64,000 nt of DNA, taken from positions 1,562,001 to 1,626,000 of the forward strand of contig NZ_CP024199.1 in NCBI RefSeq assembly GCF_002844375.1. The letters are read 5' to 3'. Of this stretch, positions 8,156-16,869 are shown piece by piece. Below the pieces are notes generated by a model. The model had not been told where the DNA came from and made no database searches. It saw only the letters and a program-made list of their open reading frames with translations. This stretch comes from Thalassospira marina. Its GTDB lineage: Bacteria; Pseudomonadota; Alphaproteobacteria; Rhodospirillales; Thalassospiraceae. A program made the position numbers and the translations under genes. How positions within the stretch are numbered: the first letter of the stretch is position 1; the number at the start of each line of letters is the position of its first letter.

Positions 8156-9262
8156 TTACTGGCCGGTTTTGAGTTTGGTCCACAAACGGGTGCGTTCACG
8201 CAGCAGTTTGGGCCCAGGCTCGACCTTGGCGCGCAGTTTTGCTTTTACCTCGTCAGACGGGTAAATGCCGGGGTTATTCTTGATTTCGTCATCAATATAT
8301 TCCATGGCGGACAGGTTCGGGCCGGCATAGGTCACATAGTTGGTGATCGAGGCACTGACCTTGGCATCGAGGACATAATTGATGAATTTATGTGCCAGCT
8401 CGGCATGCGGTGCATCGGCCGGGATCAGCATGGTATCAAACCAGATCAGGGTGCCTTCCTTCGGGATCACGTAATTGATGTGAACGCCGTTATCGGCTTC
8501 ATCGGCACGGTCACGCGCCATGAAAACGTCGCCGGAAAAGCCGACAGATACGCAGACATTGCCGTTGGCAAGGTCGTTAATATATTGCGAGCTGTTGAAA
8601 TAGGTGATGAAGGGACGAACCTTTTCAAGCTGGCCCATCGCGGCTTCGATGGTTTCCTTGCTTTGCGGTTTGTCACCATTACCCAGATAGAAATTGACCG
8701 GATCAACCATTTCGCCCGGATCATCAAGCAGGGTGACGCCGCATTTTGACAGCGGTTCAGCATATTTCGGATCGAAAATAAGCGCCCAGCTATCGGTCGG
8801 GGCATCATCGCCCAGAATTTCTTTAACCTTGTCGATATTGTAGCCATAACCGTTGGTGCCCCACATATAGGGAACGGCATAGGCATTATCGGGGTCGTAT
8901 TTTGCGGTCTGGGCCAGAATGGCCGGGTCCAGGTTTTTGTAATTCGGAAGCTTGGATTTATCGAGCTTCTGGAAAATGTTGGCCTGGATCAGGCGCTGGG
9001 CATCAGCAAGGGTCGGCACCACGATATCATAGCCGGAATGGCCCGCCAGCAGTTTGGCTTCGACAACCTGGTTGCTGTCATACACATCGTAATTGACCTT
9101 GACGCCATATTCCTTTTCGAAATTGGCGACGGTATCTTCGGCGATGTAATCCGACCAGTTATAGATATTCAATACATCCTCGGCCGATGCCATGGTCGCA
9201 TGGGCCGAAACGGCTGCGACCAGCGCAATCAGGCTGGTGGTGCATTTTTTCAGTGACGACAT
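8156..9262 (-). CDS. potF: Putrescine-binding periplasmic protein, copy 1 (PotF type)
   Basis: 368 residues with a signal peptide (MSSLKKCTTSLIALVAAVSA, cleaved near ATMASA). The mature start EDVLNIYNWSDYIAEDTV carries the WSD polyamine-contact motif of PotF. The block LIWFDTMLIPADAPHAELA contains a further ligand Asp of the family, and YVTYAGPNLSAME is typical. It binds polyamine in the periplasm and delivers it to PotGHI. It is a tandem paralogue of the gene at 9428-10531; the two share long identical stretches. Its own promoter is visible at 9335-9363. Confidence 0.94.
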   Translation of the reverse strand: MSSLKKCTTSLIALVAAVSAHATMASAEDVLNIYNWSDYIAEDTVANFEKEYGVKVNYDVYDSNQVVEAKLLAGHSGYDIVVPTLADAQRLIQANIFQKLDKSKLPNYKNLDPAILAQTAKYDPDNAYAVPYMWGTNGYGYNIDKVKEILGDDAPTDSWALIFDPKYAEPLSKCGVTLLDDPGEMVDPVNFYLGNGDKPQSKETIEAAMGQLEKVRPFITYFNSSQYINDLANGNVCVSVGFSGDVFMARDRADEADNGVHINYVIPKEGTLIWFDTMLIPADAPHAELAHKFINYVLDAKVSASITNYVTYAGPNLSAMEYIDDEIKNNPGIYPSDEVKAKLRAKVEPGPKLLRERTRLWTKLKTGQ

Positions 9263-9334
9263 GTCGCTGTGCCTCCCTTATTGACAGCGTTAAGACAAGC
9301 AAACGGGGCAAAGGACCCCGACAGGCTTTCTTCT

Positions 9335-9363
9335 ATCCTTTAAACCGTTCGGGGATTTGTCAA
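9335..9363 (-). promoter_or_regulatory. Predicted sigma-70 promoter of potF copy 1
   Basis: On the minus strand TTGACA (9363-9358), a 17-base spacer, then AAGGAT (9340-9335). The upstream run ATCTTGTATTTGACAAA is identical to the potF copy 2 promoter, so the element was duplicated and conserved with the gene. Confidence 0.6.
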
Positions 9364-9427
9364 ATACAAGATATCGCCGTGGCGACAATTTTCTGTTTTG
9401 CAAATCCCCGTGCGTAACAAAATGGCG

Positions 9428-10531
9428 TTACTGACCGGTTTTAAGTTTGGTCCAAAGACGGGTGCGGGTTCGTAGAACCTTCTGGCCCGGTTCGACCTTG
9501 GAACGCAGGCGTTCCTTGACTTCGTCAGACGGATAAACACCCGGATTGTTCTTGATGCGATCTTCGATCATGTCCATCGCGGCCAGGTTTGGCCCGGCAT
9601 ATTCGACATAATTCGTGATCGCGGCACTGACATCACCGCGCAGGATGTAATTGATGAATTTCAGCGCCAGATCGGGATGCGGTGCATCGGCGGGAATCAT
9701 CATGGTATCAAACCAGATCAGCGTGCCTTCCTTGGGAATGATGTATTTGATCTCATTCCCGTTATCGGCTTCAGCCGCGCGTGATGCTGCCATGTAGACA
9801 TCACCGGACCAGCCAATGGCGGCACAGATATTTCCGTTGGCAAGATCGTTGATATATTGCGAACTGTGGAAATAGGTGATGTAGGGGCGAACCTTTTCAA
9901 GTGTTGCCATCGCGGCTTCGACGGTTTCATTGCTTTGCGGTTCGTCGGCAGTGCCAAGATAGGCGCTGACCAGCGGGACAATCTCGCTGGGGTCATCGAG
10001 CATGGTCAGTCCGCATTTGCCCAGTGCCTCGGCATATTTGGGGTCAAATACCAGTGACCAGCTATCAAGTGGGGCCTCATCGCCCAGGACTTCCTTGATT
10101 TTGGCAACGTTATAGCCAATGCCGTTGGTCCCCCAAAGATAGGGCACGGCATAAGTATTGTCCGGGTCATATTTGGCTGTTTGCGCCAGAATGGCCGGGT
10201 CGAGGTTTTTGTAGTTCGTCAGTTTGGATTTATCGAGCTTGTGAAACAGCCCCGCCTTGATCAGCCTTTCGGCGTCAGCAAGGGTCGGAACCACAAGATC
10301 ATACCCCGAATTGCCCGCCAGCAATTTGGCTTCGACCATCTGGGTGCTGTCATAAACGTCGTAATTGACCTTAACGCCGAATTCCTTTTCGAAATTCGCA
10401 ACTGTGTCTTCGGCAATATAATCCGACCAGTTGTAAATATTTAAAACTTCCTGTGCCGATGCAGCGCCCGTAAATCCGGCAAGGCCGGTGGCAAATGCGA
10501 TCAGGCTGATGGTTTTTTTATTTGCTTTCAT
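9428..10531 (-). CDS. potF: Putrescine-binding periplasmic protein, copy 2 (PotF type)
   Basis: 367 residues from ATG 10531, with GGGAGG about 10 bases upstream; the in-frame extension to 10561 lacks such a site. The signal peptide is MKANKKTISLIAFATGLAG, ending near ASAQ. The mature start EVLNIYNWSDYIAEDTV matches copy 1, as do LIWFDTMMIPADAPHPDLA and YAGPNLAAMD. Divergence is concentrated in the signal peptide and in patches around residues 190-260 (for example SEIVPLVSAYLGTADEP versus the copy 1 version), which may change ligand range or affinity. It lies downstream of puuA on the same strand but is separated from it by a terminator and its own promoter. Confidence 0.94.
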   Translation of the reverse strand: MKANKKTISLIAFATGLAGFTGAASAQEVLNIYNWSDYIAEDTVANFEKEFGVKVNYDVYDSTQMVEAKLLAGNSGYDLVVPTLADAERLIKAGLFHKLDKSKLTNYKNLDPAILAQTAKYDPDNTYAVPYLWGTNGIGYNVAKIKEVLGDEAPLDSWSLVFDPKYAEALGKCGLTMLDDPSEIVPLVSAYLGTADEPQSNETVEAAMATLEKVRPYITYFHSSQYINDLANGNICAAIGWSGDVYMAASRAAEADNGNEIKYIIPKEGTLIWFDTMMIPADAPHPDLALKFINYILRGDVSAAITNYVEYAGPNLAAMDMIEDRIKNNPGVYPSDEVKERLRSKVEPGQKVLRTRTRLWTKLKTGQ

Positions 10532-10600
10532 TGTGCGGTGCCTCCCTCGTGGCAACGTCATTTATCATGGGGGCCTCCCTGTTCCACCCATGCCTGCGAT

Positions 10601-10629
10601 AATCCTGAAACGTTTCAGGGCTTTGTCAA
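10601..10629 (-). promoter_or_regulatory. Predicted promoter of potF copy 2
   Basis: Minus strand TTGACA (10629-10624), 17-base spacer, AGGATT (10606-10601). The spacer contains the palindrome described separately. Confidence 0.55.
10604..10619. promoter_or_regulatory. Candidate operator palindrome inside the potF copy 2 promoter
   Basis: CCTGAAACGTTTCAGG is a perfect 16-bp palindrome with a central CG, the symmetry used by LacI/GalR-type repressors. It sits between the -35 and -10 elements, a repressing position. The equivalent place in the copy 1 promoter has only a degenerate version. No LacI-type gene is in the window. Confidence 0.5.
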
Positions 10630-10690
10630 ATACAAGATTAAGTTGCCGCTGCTTTTTCGAATGTTTTGCGGTTTTGGCACTAATTGGTGC

Positions 10691-10728
10691 AAAAAAATTG
10701 CGCCGGAACAGTGTATTCCGGCGCAATC
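10691..10728 (-). terminator. Terminator of puuA
   Basis: ATTGCGCCGGAA (10698-10709) pairs perfectly with TTCCGGCGCAAT (10716-10727). On the minus strand it is followed by a run of T (the AAAAAAA at about 10691-10697). Confidence 0.85.
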
Positions 10729-10772
10729 AGGCGTTAGTCGGGATTTAGCAAAAAATCCCTGTTTCAGACAGA

Positions 10773-12125
10773 TCAGACATTGAGGAGCAGGTGCTCACGC
10801 TCCCAGGCGCTGATCACGGTCTGATAGGCATCCCATTCGGCTTCTTTAACGGCAAGAACGGCTGCCGAAAATTCATCGCCCAGCAGGTCCTTGAGCGGAC
10901 GTGAGCGGCTGAATTTTGCCAAAGCTTCGTGGATATGACGGGGCAGGGAATGCGCCCGGTCATAGCCCGAGCCTTCGATTGGCGTGGTCGGGTCGATTTC
11001 TTCCTGAATGCCGAGAAGACCACAGGCAAGCGACGCCGCAATTGCCAGATAGGGGTTGGCATCGGCGCCGGGAATGCGGTTTTCGATGCGGCGTGCGCTG
11101 GGCGGACCATTTGGCTGGCGCAGGCCGACCGTACGGTTATCCAGTGCCCAGTGCATATTGATCGGCGCATCCGACCATGGCTGCAAACGGCGATAGCTGT
11201 TCATATTGGGTGCCAGAAGCGGCATGGCTGCGGGCAGGTAACGCTGCAGACCACCAATATAGTTCAGGAACAGCTTGGAATTTTCGCCATCTTCATCGGA
11301 AAACAGGTTTTTGCCGGTGTCGATATCGATCAGGCTCTGATGGATATGCATGGCGCTGCCGGGCAGGTTGCCCATCGGCTTGGCCATAAAGGTGCCATAG
11401 ACCCCGTGCTTTAATGCCGTTTCACGCAAAGTGCGTTTAAACAGGAACGACTGGTCTGCTAGTTCCAGCGGTGTTCCGTGGTTAAAGTTCATTTCAAGCT
11501 GGGCCGGGCCCGATTCGTGGCTCATGGTATCGGCATCGATATTCATGGCCTCGCAATAATCGTACAGGTCTTCGATCAGCGGGTCGAATTCGTTAATTGC
11601 ATCGATGCCAAAGGCGTTTGATGCACGTTCCGGCCGGCCCGAACGGCCCACAGGCGGTTCCAGCGGGTTGTCGGGGTCGGTGTTTTTGGCGACCAGATAA
11701 AATTCAAGTTCCGGGGCGATGATTGGACGCATGCCCAGGTTTTCGAACTGTTTGAGAACGCGTTTAAGAACATTGCGCGGGGAAATCGAAACTTCCTCGC
11801 CGGAAAAATGGTAACAATCACAAATGATCTGCGCGGTCGGCTCTTCATACCAGGGAACAACGCGGATGGTTTCGGCATCGGGCACCATCACCACGTCTTT
11901 TTCGGCCGGGTCGAGAAAGGCGTCCGTTTCTTCGGGGTATCCCCCGGTGACAGTCAGGCAGAAAATTGCCTCGGGAATCGCCAGGCTTTTGTTTTCCACG
12001 CCACGCAAAAACTTTTGCGTAGGCAGAACCTTGCCGCGTGCCACCCCTGACATGTCAGGTACAATGCATTCAACTTCTTCAATTTTTCGTTCGGATAGCC
12101 ACGTTTTGAGATCCGTACTCATCAT
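10773..12125 (-). CDS. puuA: Glutamate-putrescine ligase / glutamine synthetase family protein
   Basis: About 450 residues. It belongs to the glutamine synthetase superfamily, in the gamma-glutamylpolyamine synthetase branch that ligates putrescine to L-glutamate with ATP. Seen blocks: CIVPDMSGVARGKVLP near the start, HESGPAQLEMNFNHG, GSAMHIHQSL (nucleotide and metal region), and NPYLAIAASLACGLLGIQ. The start is uncertain: ATG 12155, 12125 and 12122 are all in frame and none has a strong ribosome site; MSTDLKTWL resembles family N-termini. Proximity to PotFGHI supports a polyamine substrate over plain glutamine synthesis. It is divergent from dgcN. Confidence 0.85.
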   Translation of the reverse strand: MMSTDLKTWLSERKIEEVECIVPDMSGVARGKVLPTQKFLRGVENKSLAIPEAIFCLTVTGGYPEETDAFLDPAEKDVVMVPDAETIRVVPWYEEPTAQIICDCYHFSGEEVSISPRNVLKRVLKQFENLGMRPIIAPELEFYLVAKNTDPDNPLEPPVGRSGRPERASNAFGIDAINEFDPLIEDLYDYCEAMNIDADTMSHESGPAQLEMNFNHGTPLELADQSFLFKRTLRETALKHGVYGTFMAKPMGNLPGSAMHIHQSLIDIDTGKNLFSDEDGENSKLFLNYIGGLQRYLPAAMPLLAPNMNSYRRLQPWSDAPINMHWALDNRTVGLRQPNGPPSARRIENRIPGADANPYLAIAASLACGLLGIQEEIDPTTPIEGSGYDRAHSLPRHIHEALAKFSRSRPLKDLLGDEFSAAVLAVKEAEWDAYQTVISAWEREHLLLNV

Positions 12126-12313
12126 AAGTCGGGCGCTTTCACGCCAGTCCTTCATAATTGCAGTTTATTGCTTTTTTGCCGGTTTTTGCCGGTATCCTTT
12201 GCAAGAAACTGTGTTTAAGTTGGCAGATGGTCGAATGAATTTCGGTTTATCGTAATATTTTCCGAATTTACTGCGAACATCTAACGATATAGCCGAATAT
12301 GACCCAACACTTG

Positions 12314-12357
12314 ATCTGGCAGGAATGGCCCCATTCGCGCTATAGTCGCTGCCAGAT
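12314..12357. promoter_or_regulatory. Inverted repeat in the puuA-dgcN divergent region
   Basis: ATCTGGCAG (12314-12322) and its perfect complement CTGCCAGAT (12349-12357) are 35 bp apart centre to centre. Between them lies a smaller inverted repeat, AATGGCCCCATT. It could be an operator for both divergent units or a leader hairpin of dgcN. Confidence 0.4.
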
Positions 12358-12397
12358 TATAAGTTCAGCGCTTGGACGCTGGTCAAGGAGGTAAAGA

Positions 12398-13402
12398 ATG
12401 AAAATCGAACATCCCTATCTTATGTTTCTTGGCGATGCCCCGGATGAGCTGGCGGCAAAGACCGCAATTGGCATCAAACAGTGGCGCCCGGAATGGTGCA
12501 AAGGCCAGCTTCGCCTGGAAAACTGCAATGCCGACCTTGGCCTGCCGGACATGACCATTGCCGAAGCCCGTGAAGCCGGTGTGAAAACCCTGGTTCTGGG
12601 TGTTGCCAACCGTGGTGGCATTATTGGCCCGGTCTGGATGGAAACCCTGCTTGCGGCCATTGATGCCGGCATGGATATCGCCAACGGCCTGCATACCAAA
12701 CTTTCGACGATCCCCGAGCTGGCCGAAGCGGCTGCTGCCAAGGGTGTATCGCTGTTTGATGTGCGCCATTTCGAAGGCAAGCTGCCGGTTGGCAGTGGCG
12801 AAAAGCGCAGCGGCAAGCGTGTTCTTGCTGTTGGTACCGATTGCTCGGTCGGGAAGATGTACACCGCCCTGGCGATTGAAGCCGAAATGAAACAGCGCGG
12901 CATCAAATCAACATTCCGCGCTACCGGCCAGACCGGCATTTTCATTGCTGGCGAAGGCATTTCGGTTGATGCCGTGATTTCGGATTTCATTTCCGGTGCG
13001 GTTGAAACCATTGCACCGGCCAATGACCCGGACCACTGGGACGTTGTTGAAGGGCAGGGCAGCCTGTTCCATGCGTCTTATGCTGGTGTGTCGATGGGCC
13101 TTCTGCATGGTGCGCAGGCGGATGCCATTGTTGTGTGCCATGAGCCGACCCGTACCCACATGCGCGGCCTGCCAGGTTATTCCCTGCCGGATCTGAAAAC
13201 GACGCTGGAAGTTAACCTGATGCATGCCCGCCTGACCAACCCGGATTGCGTGGTTGCCGGTTTTGCCATCAATACCAAGGCTCTTGATGATGCCGCAGCA
13301 ACCAAGCTGATGGCTGATATTGCCGAAGAATTCGGCCTGCCGTGTGTTGACCCGGTTCGCAACGGCGTTGCGCCGATCGTTGACAAGCTGCAGGAGATCT
13401 GA
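12398..13402 (+). CDS. dgcN: D-glutamate N-acetyltransferase DgcN (DUF1611 family)
   Basis: 334 residues with AAGGAGG 6 bases before the ATG. DUF1611-type proteins with this architecture include DgcN, reported in marine Proteobacteria to acetylate D-glutamate to N-acetyl-D-glutamate. An N-terminal Rossmann-like part (LVLGVANRGGIIGPVW) precedes a P-loop-type segment, LAVGTDCSVGKMYTALAIEA. Later blocks are RATGQTGIFIAGEGISVD, VVEGQGSLFH and HEPTRTHMRGLPGY. It is followed without a gap by the dgcA gene, the known partner, which makes the assignment firm. The product acts in the cytoplasm. Confidence 0.88.
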   Translation: MKIEHPYLMFLGDAPDELAAKTAIGIKQWRPEWCKGQLRLENCNADLGLPDMTIAEAREAGVKTLVLGVANRGGIIGPVWMETLLAAIDAGMDIANGLHTKLSTIPELAEAAAAKGVSLFDVRHFEGKLPVGSGEKRSGKRVLAVGTDCSVGKMYTALAIEAEMKQRGIKSTFRATGQTGIFIAGEGISVDAVISDFISGAVETIAPANDPDHWDVVEGQGSLFHASYAGVSMGLLHGAQADAIVVCHEPTRTHMRGLPGYSLPDLKTTLEVNLMHARLTNPDCVVAGFAINTKALDDAAATKLMADIAEEFGLPCVDPVRNGVAPIVDKLQEI

Positions 13403-13403
13403 T

Positions 13404-14390
13404 GTGCCGAAATTAAGCGTCACATCTGAAATCTGGCCATTGCGGACGGCTTTTAAAATTTCCCGTGGGGCAAAAACCCAGGCGGAAGTTGTGGTTGTCA
13501 CGCTTAGCGATGGTGAATTTACCGGGCGTGGGGAATGCGTTCCCTATGCCCGTTACGGCGAATCCATTGACCAGGTTATGGCCGATATCAACGCACAGGC
13601 CGATGCACTGGAGCGTGGCATGACCCGTGCCGAATTGCAGGATGCCATGAAGGCTGGTGCGGCGCGCAATGCCGTTGACTGTGCCTATTGGGATCTGGAA
13701 GCAAAACGGTTTGGCCGCCGCGTTTGGGAATTGCCGGGGCTTGAAGCACCGGCACCCACGGGCCTTGTAACGGCTGAAACGCTTAGCCTGGATACGCCCG
13801 ATGCCATGCGCGAAGCGGCAAAAAAGGCTGCTTCGGCGCCGCTTTTGAAGCTGAAGCTGAATGGTGAAAACGTTATCGAATCCGTGCGGGCTGTGCGTGA
13901 AGGTGCGCCGGAATCGCGTTTGATTGTTGATGCCAATGAAGCCTGGTCGATCGAGCTTCTGCGCGATATCGGTGCGGAGCTTGATGCACTGGGTGTCGAG
14001 ATGATCGAACAGCCTCTTCCAGCCGGAAGTGATGACGGGCTGGTTGATATTGATTGTCCTGTTTTGCTGTGTGCGGACGAATCGGTTCATACGGTGGCCG
14101 ATATTCCGCGTTTGGCACGGCTTTATGACATGATCAACATCAAGATCGACAAAACCGGTGGCCTGACCGGCGCGCTGGAGCTTGCTGATGCCGCCCTGGA
14201 TGCCGGGATGCAATTGATGGTCGGCTGCATGGTCGGAACGTCGCTTGCGATGGCACCGGCAATGGTGGTGGCTGCACGGGCGCGTATCGTCGATCTCGAT
14301 GGTCCGTTATGGATGGCAAAGGATCGTGAAAACGGTATCGACTTTGACAAGGGTGTCATGTCGCTTCCTGATGCAGCCCTTTGGGGCTAA
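13404..14390 (+). CDS. dgcA: N-acetyl-D-glutamate racemase DgcA (enolase superfamily, dipeptide epimerase-like)
   Basis: 328 residues from GTG 13404, one base past the dgcN stop, with AGGAG just upstream. The open frame extends back into dgcN, but an upstream start would overlap it by more than 80 bases. Enolase-superfamily residues are visible: LKLKLNGE (catalytic Lys), IVDANEAWS (metal Asp), MIEQPLP (metal Glu), LCADESVH (metal Asp) and INIKIDKTGGL (second catalytic Lys). Such proteins are often annotated L-Ala-D/L-Glu epimerase; next to dgcN the more specific role is racemising N-acetyl-D-glutamate to the L form. Muropeptide epimerase activity remains possible. Confidence 0.85.
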   Translation: MPKLSVTSEIWPLRTAFKISRGAKTQAEVVVVTLSDGEFTGRGECVPYARYGESIDQVMADINAQADALERGMTRAELQDAMKAGAARNAVDCAYWDLEAKRFGRRVWELPGLEAPAPTGLVTAETLSLDTPDAMREAAKKAASAPLLKLKLNGENVIESVRAVREGAPESRLIVDANEAWSIELLRDIGAELDALGVEMIEQPLPAGSDDGLVDIDCPVLLCADESVHTVADIPRLARLYDMINIKIDKTGGLTGALELADAALDAGMQLMVGCMVGTSLAMAPAMVVAARARIVDLDGPLWMAKDRENGIDFDKGVMSLPDAALWG

Positions 14391-14434
14391 TTCCTGACCC
14401 GAGGTTGCTGGGTGCGGGTAAATGGTATTTATTC

Positions 14435-14473
14435 GATAAAGGGGCAATTACTGAATTGTCCCTTTATCTTTTA
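14435..14473 (+). terminator. Terminator of dgcN-dgcA
   Basis: A 15-bp stem (GATAAAGGGGCAATT at 14435-14449 with 14454-14468, one G-T pair) and loop ACTG, followed by TTTTATT. Confidence 0.88.
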
Positions 14474-14654
14474 TTGCAATACTTGGTAAAATTTTCGGTG
14501 AATTGACATTTTATATTCATAAAAATTCATAAAACTGGCGCGAAAGTTAGTTTTATTACGAATTTGCTGCTCTTATGGATAGTTGTCATTTGATCGTTAA
14601 GGGGTAAGGATACCTTTGATTTTCCGGGGCGCTGGATGCTCCTGATTGAAATAG

Positions 14655-15896
14655 GTGACGGAGCCCTGGGTGCCAGCCACGAATTCTCCTTTAGCATCAT
14701 TTCTGAGGGGGCGGTTGCGATGTGATTGTCGCGACCTGCTTGTGCCTTTTTTCCATAATGATGCGTTAAGGCTGCGGCGTGCGGAAATCCTGCGTCATAC
14801 GGGGCGTCTGGCAGCGGCTTTTGTGCTGCTTTATCTGTTTTGCGCCCCATTCTGGGATGGGTCCTACACCACGCTTTTCACGGCAAGCCCGCAAAATGTT
14901 TCCCGTCTTGTTGTTGCGTTGATCGCTGTCTGGATTGTGCTGGACGGGCGTGTTGGCGCACGGCTGCGCCGCAAGGTGCCCCTGTTGCCCTTTGGGTTGC
15001 TGATGCTGTCGGTAGGCGGGCTTTTTGCACTTTCGCTGATGAGCCCGTTTGCATCGGGTACAGCGGCCATGACCCATGGGTTGCTGATGCTGGCGATGGG
15101 CATGTTGCTGGCCGCCATGCCGTTATCCCTGCTGGAGGTTTGCGCCTTTATAGCCATTCCGGCCGCACTGGATGTTTCGGGGCTGTTGCCCGATAGCAGC
15201 GGGGCGATTGATGCCGGGGTGATGTCAACGCGGGTGCTGTTTTTCGTCATGACAATGACGGCAGCACTTTCCGCCCTGTTGCAGCTTTATCGCACCATCA
15301 TCAACATCCAGCAGATTGCCCAGGACCCGTTAACCGGTGCCTATAGCCGTGGTTTCGGGTCTGAAATGCTGTTTTTGGGGTTCGAGGCGGCCCGCCGTGG
15401 CTGTCGCCCCTTTTCGATTGCGTTTGTCGATCTGGATAATTTCAAACAGGTGAATGACCAGTTCGGGCATGATCGCGGCGATCGCATTTTGGCCCATAGT
15501 GGTGCCAGCCTGATTGCCGGTTTACGGCGTGGTGATGTTGTGGTGCGCTGGGGGGGCGAGGAATTTCTGGTTTTGCTGCCCGGTTTGACAACAGCACAGG
15601 CGCGCGAAGTGATGCGGCGTGTGGTGGAGAACGGGCTGGCTGACCTTCCCAACGGCGCGCGTCAGCAATGCAGTGTTGGTATTGCCGAACGTATCGAGGA
15701 TAAAATCGAAGAACCCCATTCCCTTGTCGATCTTGCTGATCAGCGTATGTATGAAATCAAAAAAGATCAGGAAACCGATGGTGTTGGCACCGCCAAAATG
15801 ATGGCGGCCCAGCCCGTGCGCCCTAGCGGCACAAGTGCCACGGTTATCCTTCATCCTGCCTGCGATGCTTCGCTTTCTGCCGGAACTGTCTCCTGA
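14655..15896 (+). CDS. Membrane-bound diguanylate cyclase (GGDEF)
   Basis: Up to 413 residues. The N-terminal half (about 50-220) holds some six hydrophobic segments, such as LAAAFVLLYLFCAPFW and MLAMGMLLAAMPLSLLEV. The C-terminal half is a GGDEF domain: FSIAFVDLDNFKQVND, then RWGGEEFLVLLPG with an intact GGEEF active site. An inhibitory I-site RRGD lies exactly five residues before GGEEF, so product feedback is expected. It would make cyclic di-GMP from two GTP. The start is uncertain: GTG 14655 gives the full frame but no strong ribosome site is seen, and a later GTG is possible. Confidence 0.88.
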   Translation: MTEPWVPATNSPLASFLRGRLRCDCRDLLVPFFHNDALRLRRAEILRHTGRLAAAFVLLYLFCAPFWDGSYTTLFTASPQNVSRLVVALIAVWIVLDGRVGARLRRKVPLLPFGLLMLSVGGLFALSLMSPFASGTAAMTHGLLMLAMGMLLAAMPLSLLEVCAFIAIPAALDVSGLLPDSSGAIDAGVMSTRVLFFVMTMTAALSALLQLYRTIINIQQIAQDPLTGAYSRGFGSEMLFLGFEAARRGCRPFSIAFVDLDNFKQVNDQFGHDRGDRILAHSGASLIAGLRRGDVVVRWGGEEFLVLLPGLTTAQAREVMRRVVENGLADLPNGARQQCSVGIAERIEDKIEEPHSLVDLADQRMYEIKKDQETDGVGTAKMMAAQPVRPSGTSATVILHPACDASLSAGTVS

Positions 15897-16594
15897 GCCT
15901 GTTCTGCGGGGACTGTGCGAGATTTTTGGCTGGCGATTACTGATCCAAATACCTGCTGTTTTATTCCCGCCGGACCTGTTGAGTGCCTGGCTTTTTTATG
16001 TGCGTTTCCTGTTTTTTTGAGTGGGTGGCTGAAAGCTGGGATTCGCGGGCTTATTCTGTGTGTGGAATGGTAGCCGGGAAAAGACCCTGACCCATCAGCA
16101 GGTTGTTGCGATGCAGCGTTGTTCTGCCGCCGTGATATGGCTGTTGGTCGGACCAGCTTGGCATGTGAACTGCTTATATCGGGGGCGCTGCGGTGGGCGG
16201 ATTGTTGGCAAAGCAGGCGAGGGCTGGGGGCTTTTCCCGTTTCGGCAGCTTGTACCAGCGTGGATGATCATCAGGTGCCGTTCGCAAGGATAGGTTTGAT
16301 GGCGCTGTTTCAGGATTTGACGCGAAAACGGGATGGCGTTTGCTGAAATCATGTGTTGGTTAAGCGAATCTGGGGCCTGAAATCTTCGTTTTGGGTCAGG
16401 AATGGCGGCAGATTCGAAAAAATAATGGATTTTGCGGGATCGATTCGAGGTCGATTCCCGGGCATTTCGACCATCGACCTATGCTTTGGTGCCAAATTTT
16501 GGGGCATTGGTGGACTGAAAAAGTGTCAGTCCTGTGAAATTTTGATCAAAAAAGCAGCACAAATTTTAATGATAAAAAAATAGACAGAAACATG
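15897..16594. other. Long intergenic region after the GGDEF gene
   Basis: About 700 bases without a convincing gene. Short open frames on both strands lack ribosome sites and family features. An inverted repeat (AGGTCGAT 16448-16455, ATCGACCT 16473-16480) lies in its right part. It ends at the promoter of the small RNA candidate. Confidence 0.5.
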
Positions 16595-16623
16595 TTGCAA
16601 CGCGGCGGTGATCTGGGTATTGT
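16595..16623 (+). promoter_or_regulatory. Promoter of the small RNA candidate
   Basis: TTGCAA (16595-16600), a 17-base spacer, TATTGT (16618-16623). The expected transcript start is about 16629-16631. Confidence 0.6.
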
Positions 16624-16629
16624 CTATTT

Positions 16630-16736
16630 GTGCGCTGCGGTAGGACGCAGTGCATTCCGGCGAGCGACTAGTTCGCTCGTTTCTTGGACGTTTCCTCCCT
16701 AGACTTGGGCCGCTGTCATAGGCGGCCTTTTTTTTG
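16630..16736 (+). ncRNA. Candidate trans-acting small RNA with anti-SD motif (AbcR/alpha-r15-like)
   Basis: Roughly 106 bases bounded by a good promoter and a strong terminator. Three stems are visible: GCGCTGCG/CGCAGTGC (16632-16653), CGAGCGA/TCGCTCG (16661-16679), and the terminator GGCCGC/GCGGCC (16708-16727) with eight T. Between stems 2 and 3 lies a single-stranded TTTCCTCCCTAGACTT with CCTCCC, complementary to ribosome binding sites. Three hairpins plus an exposed CUCCC-type motif is the plan of alphaproteobacterial AbcR (alpha-r15) RNAs, which repress ABC-transporter mRNAs. The family assignment is from memory of that plan and needs a covariance search. Confidence 0.65.
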
Positions 16737-16869
16737 TCTGGAATCTGCGGGTTTTGAGCCTTTCCAGATCATCCCCGTAATATATGCAGCCAAAAAAGAT
16801 GCCCGGAAAAATCCGGGCAGCAATTTGTGCGATGCAATGTAACTATCGGTAAAACAGGGATTTGTCGCT

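Noticed and set aside
16060..16293. Short plus-strand open frame in the gap after the GGDEF gene
   Set aside because: No ribosome site, no family likeness and no support from context.
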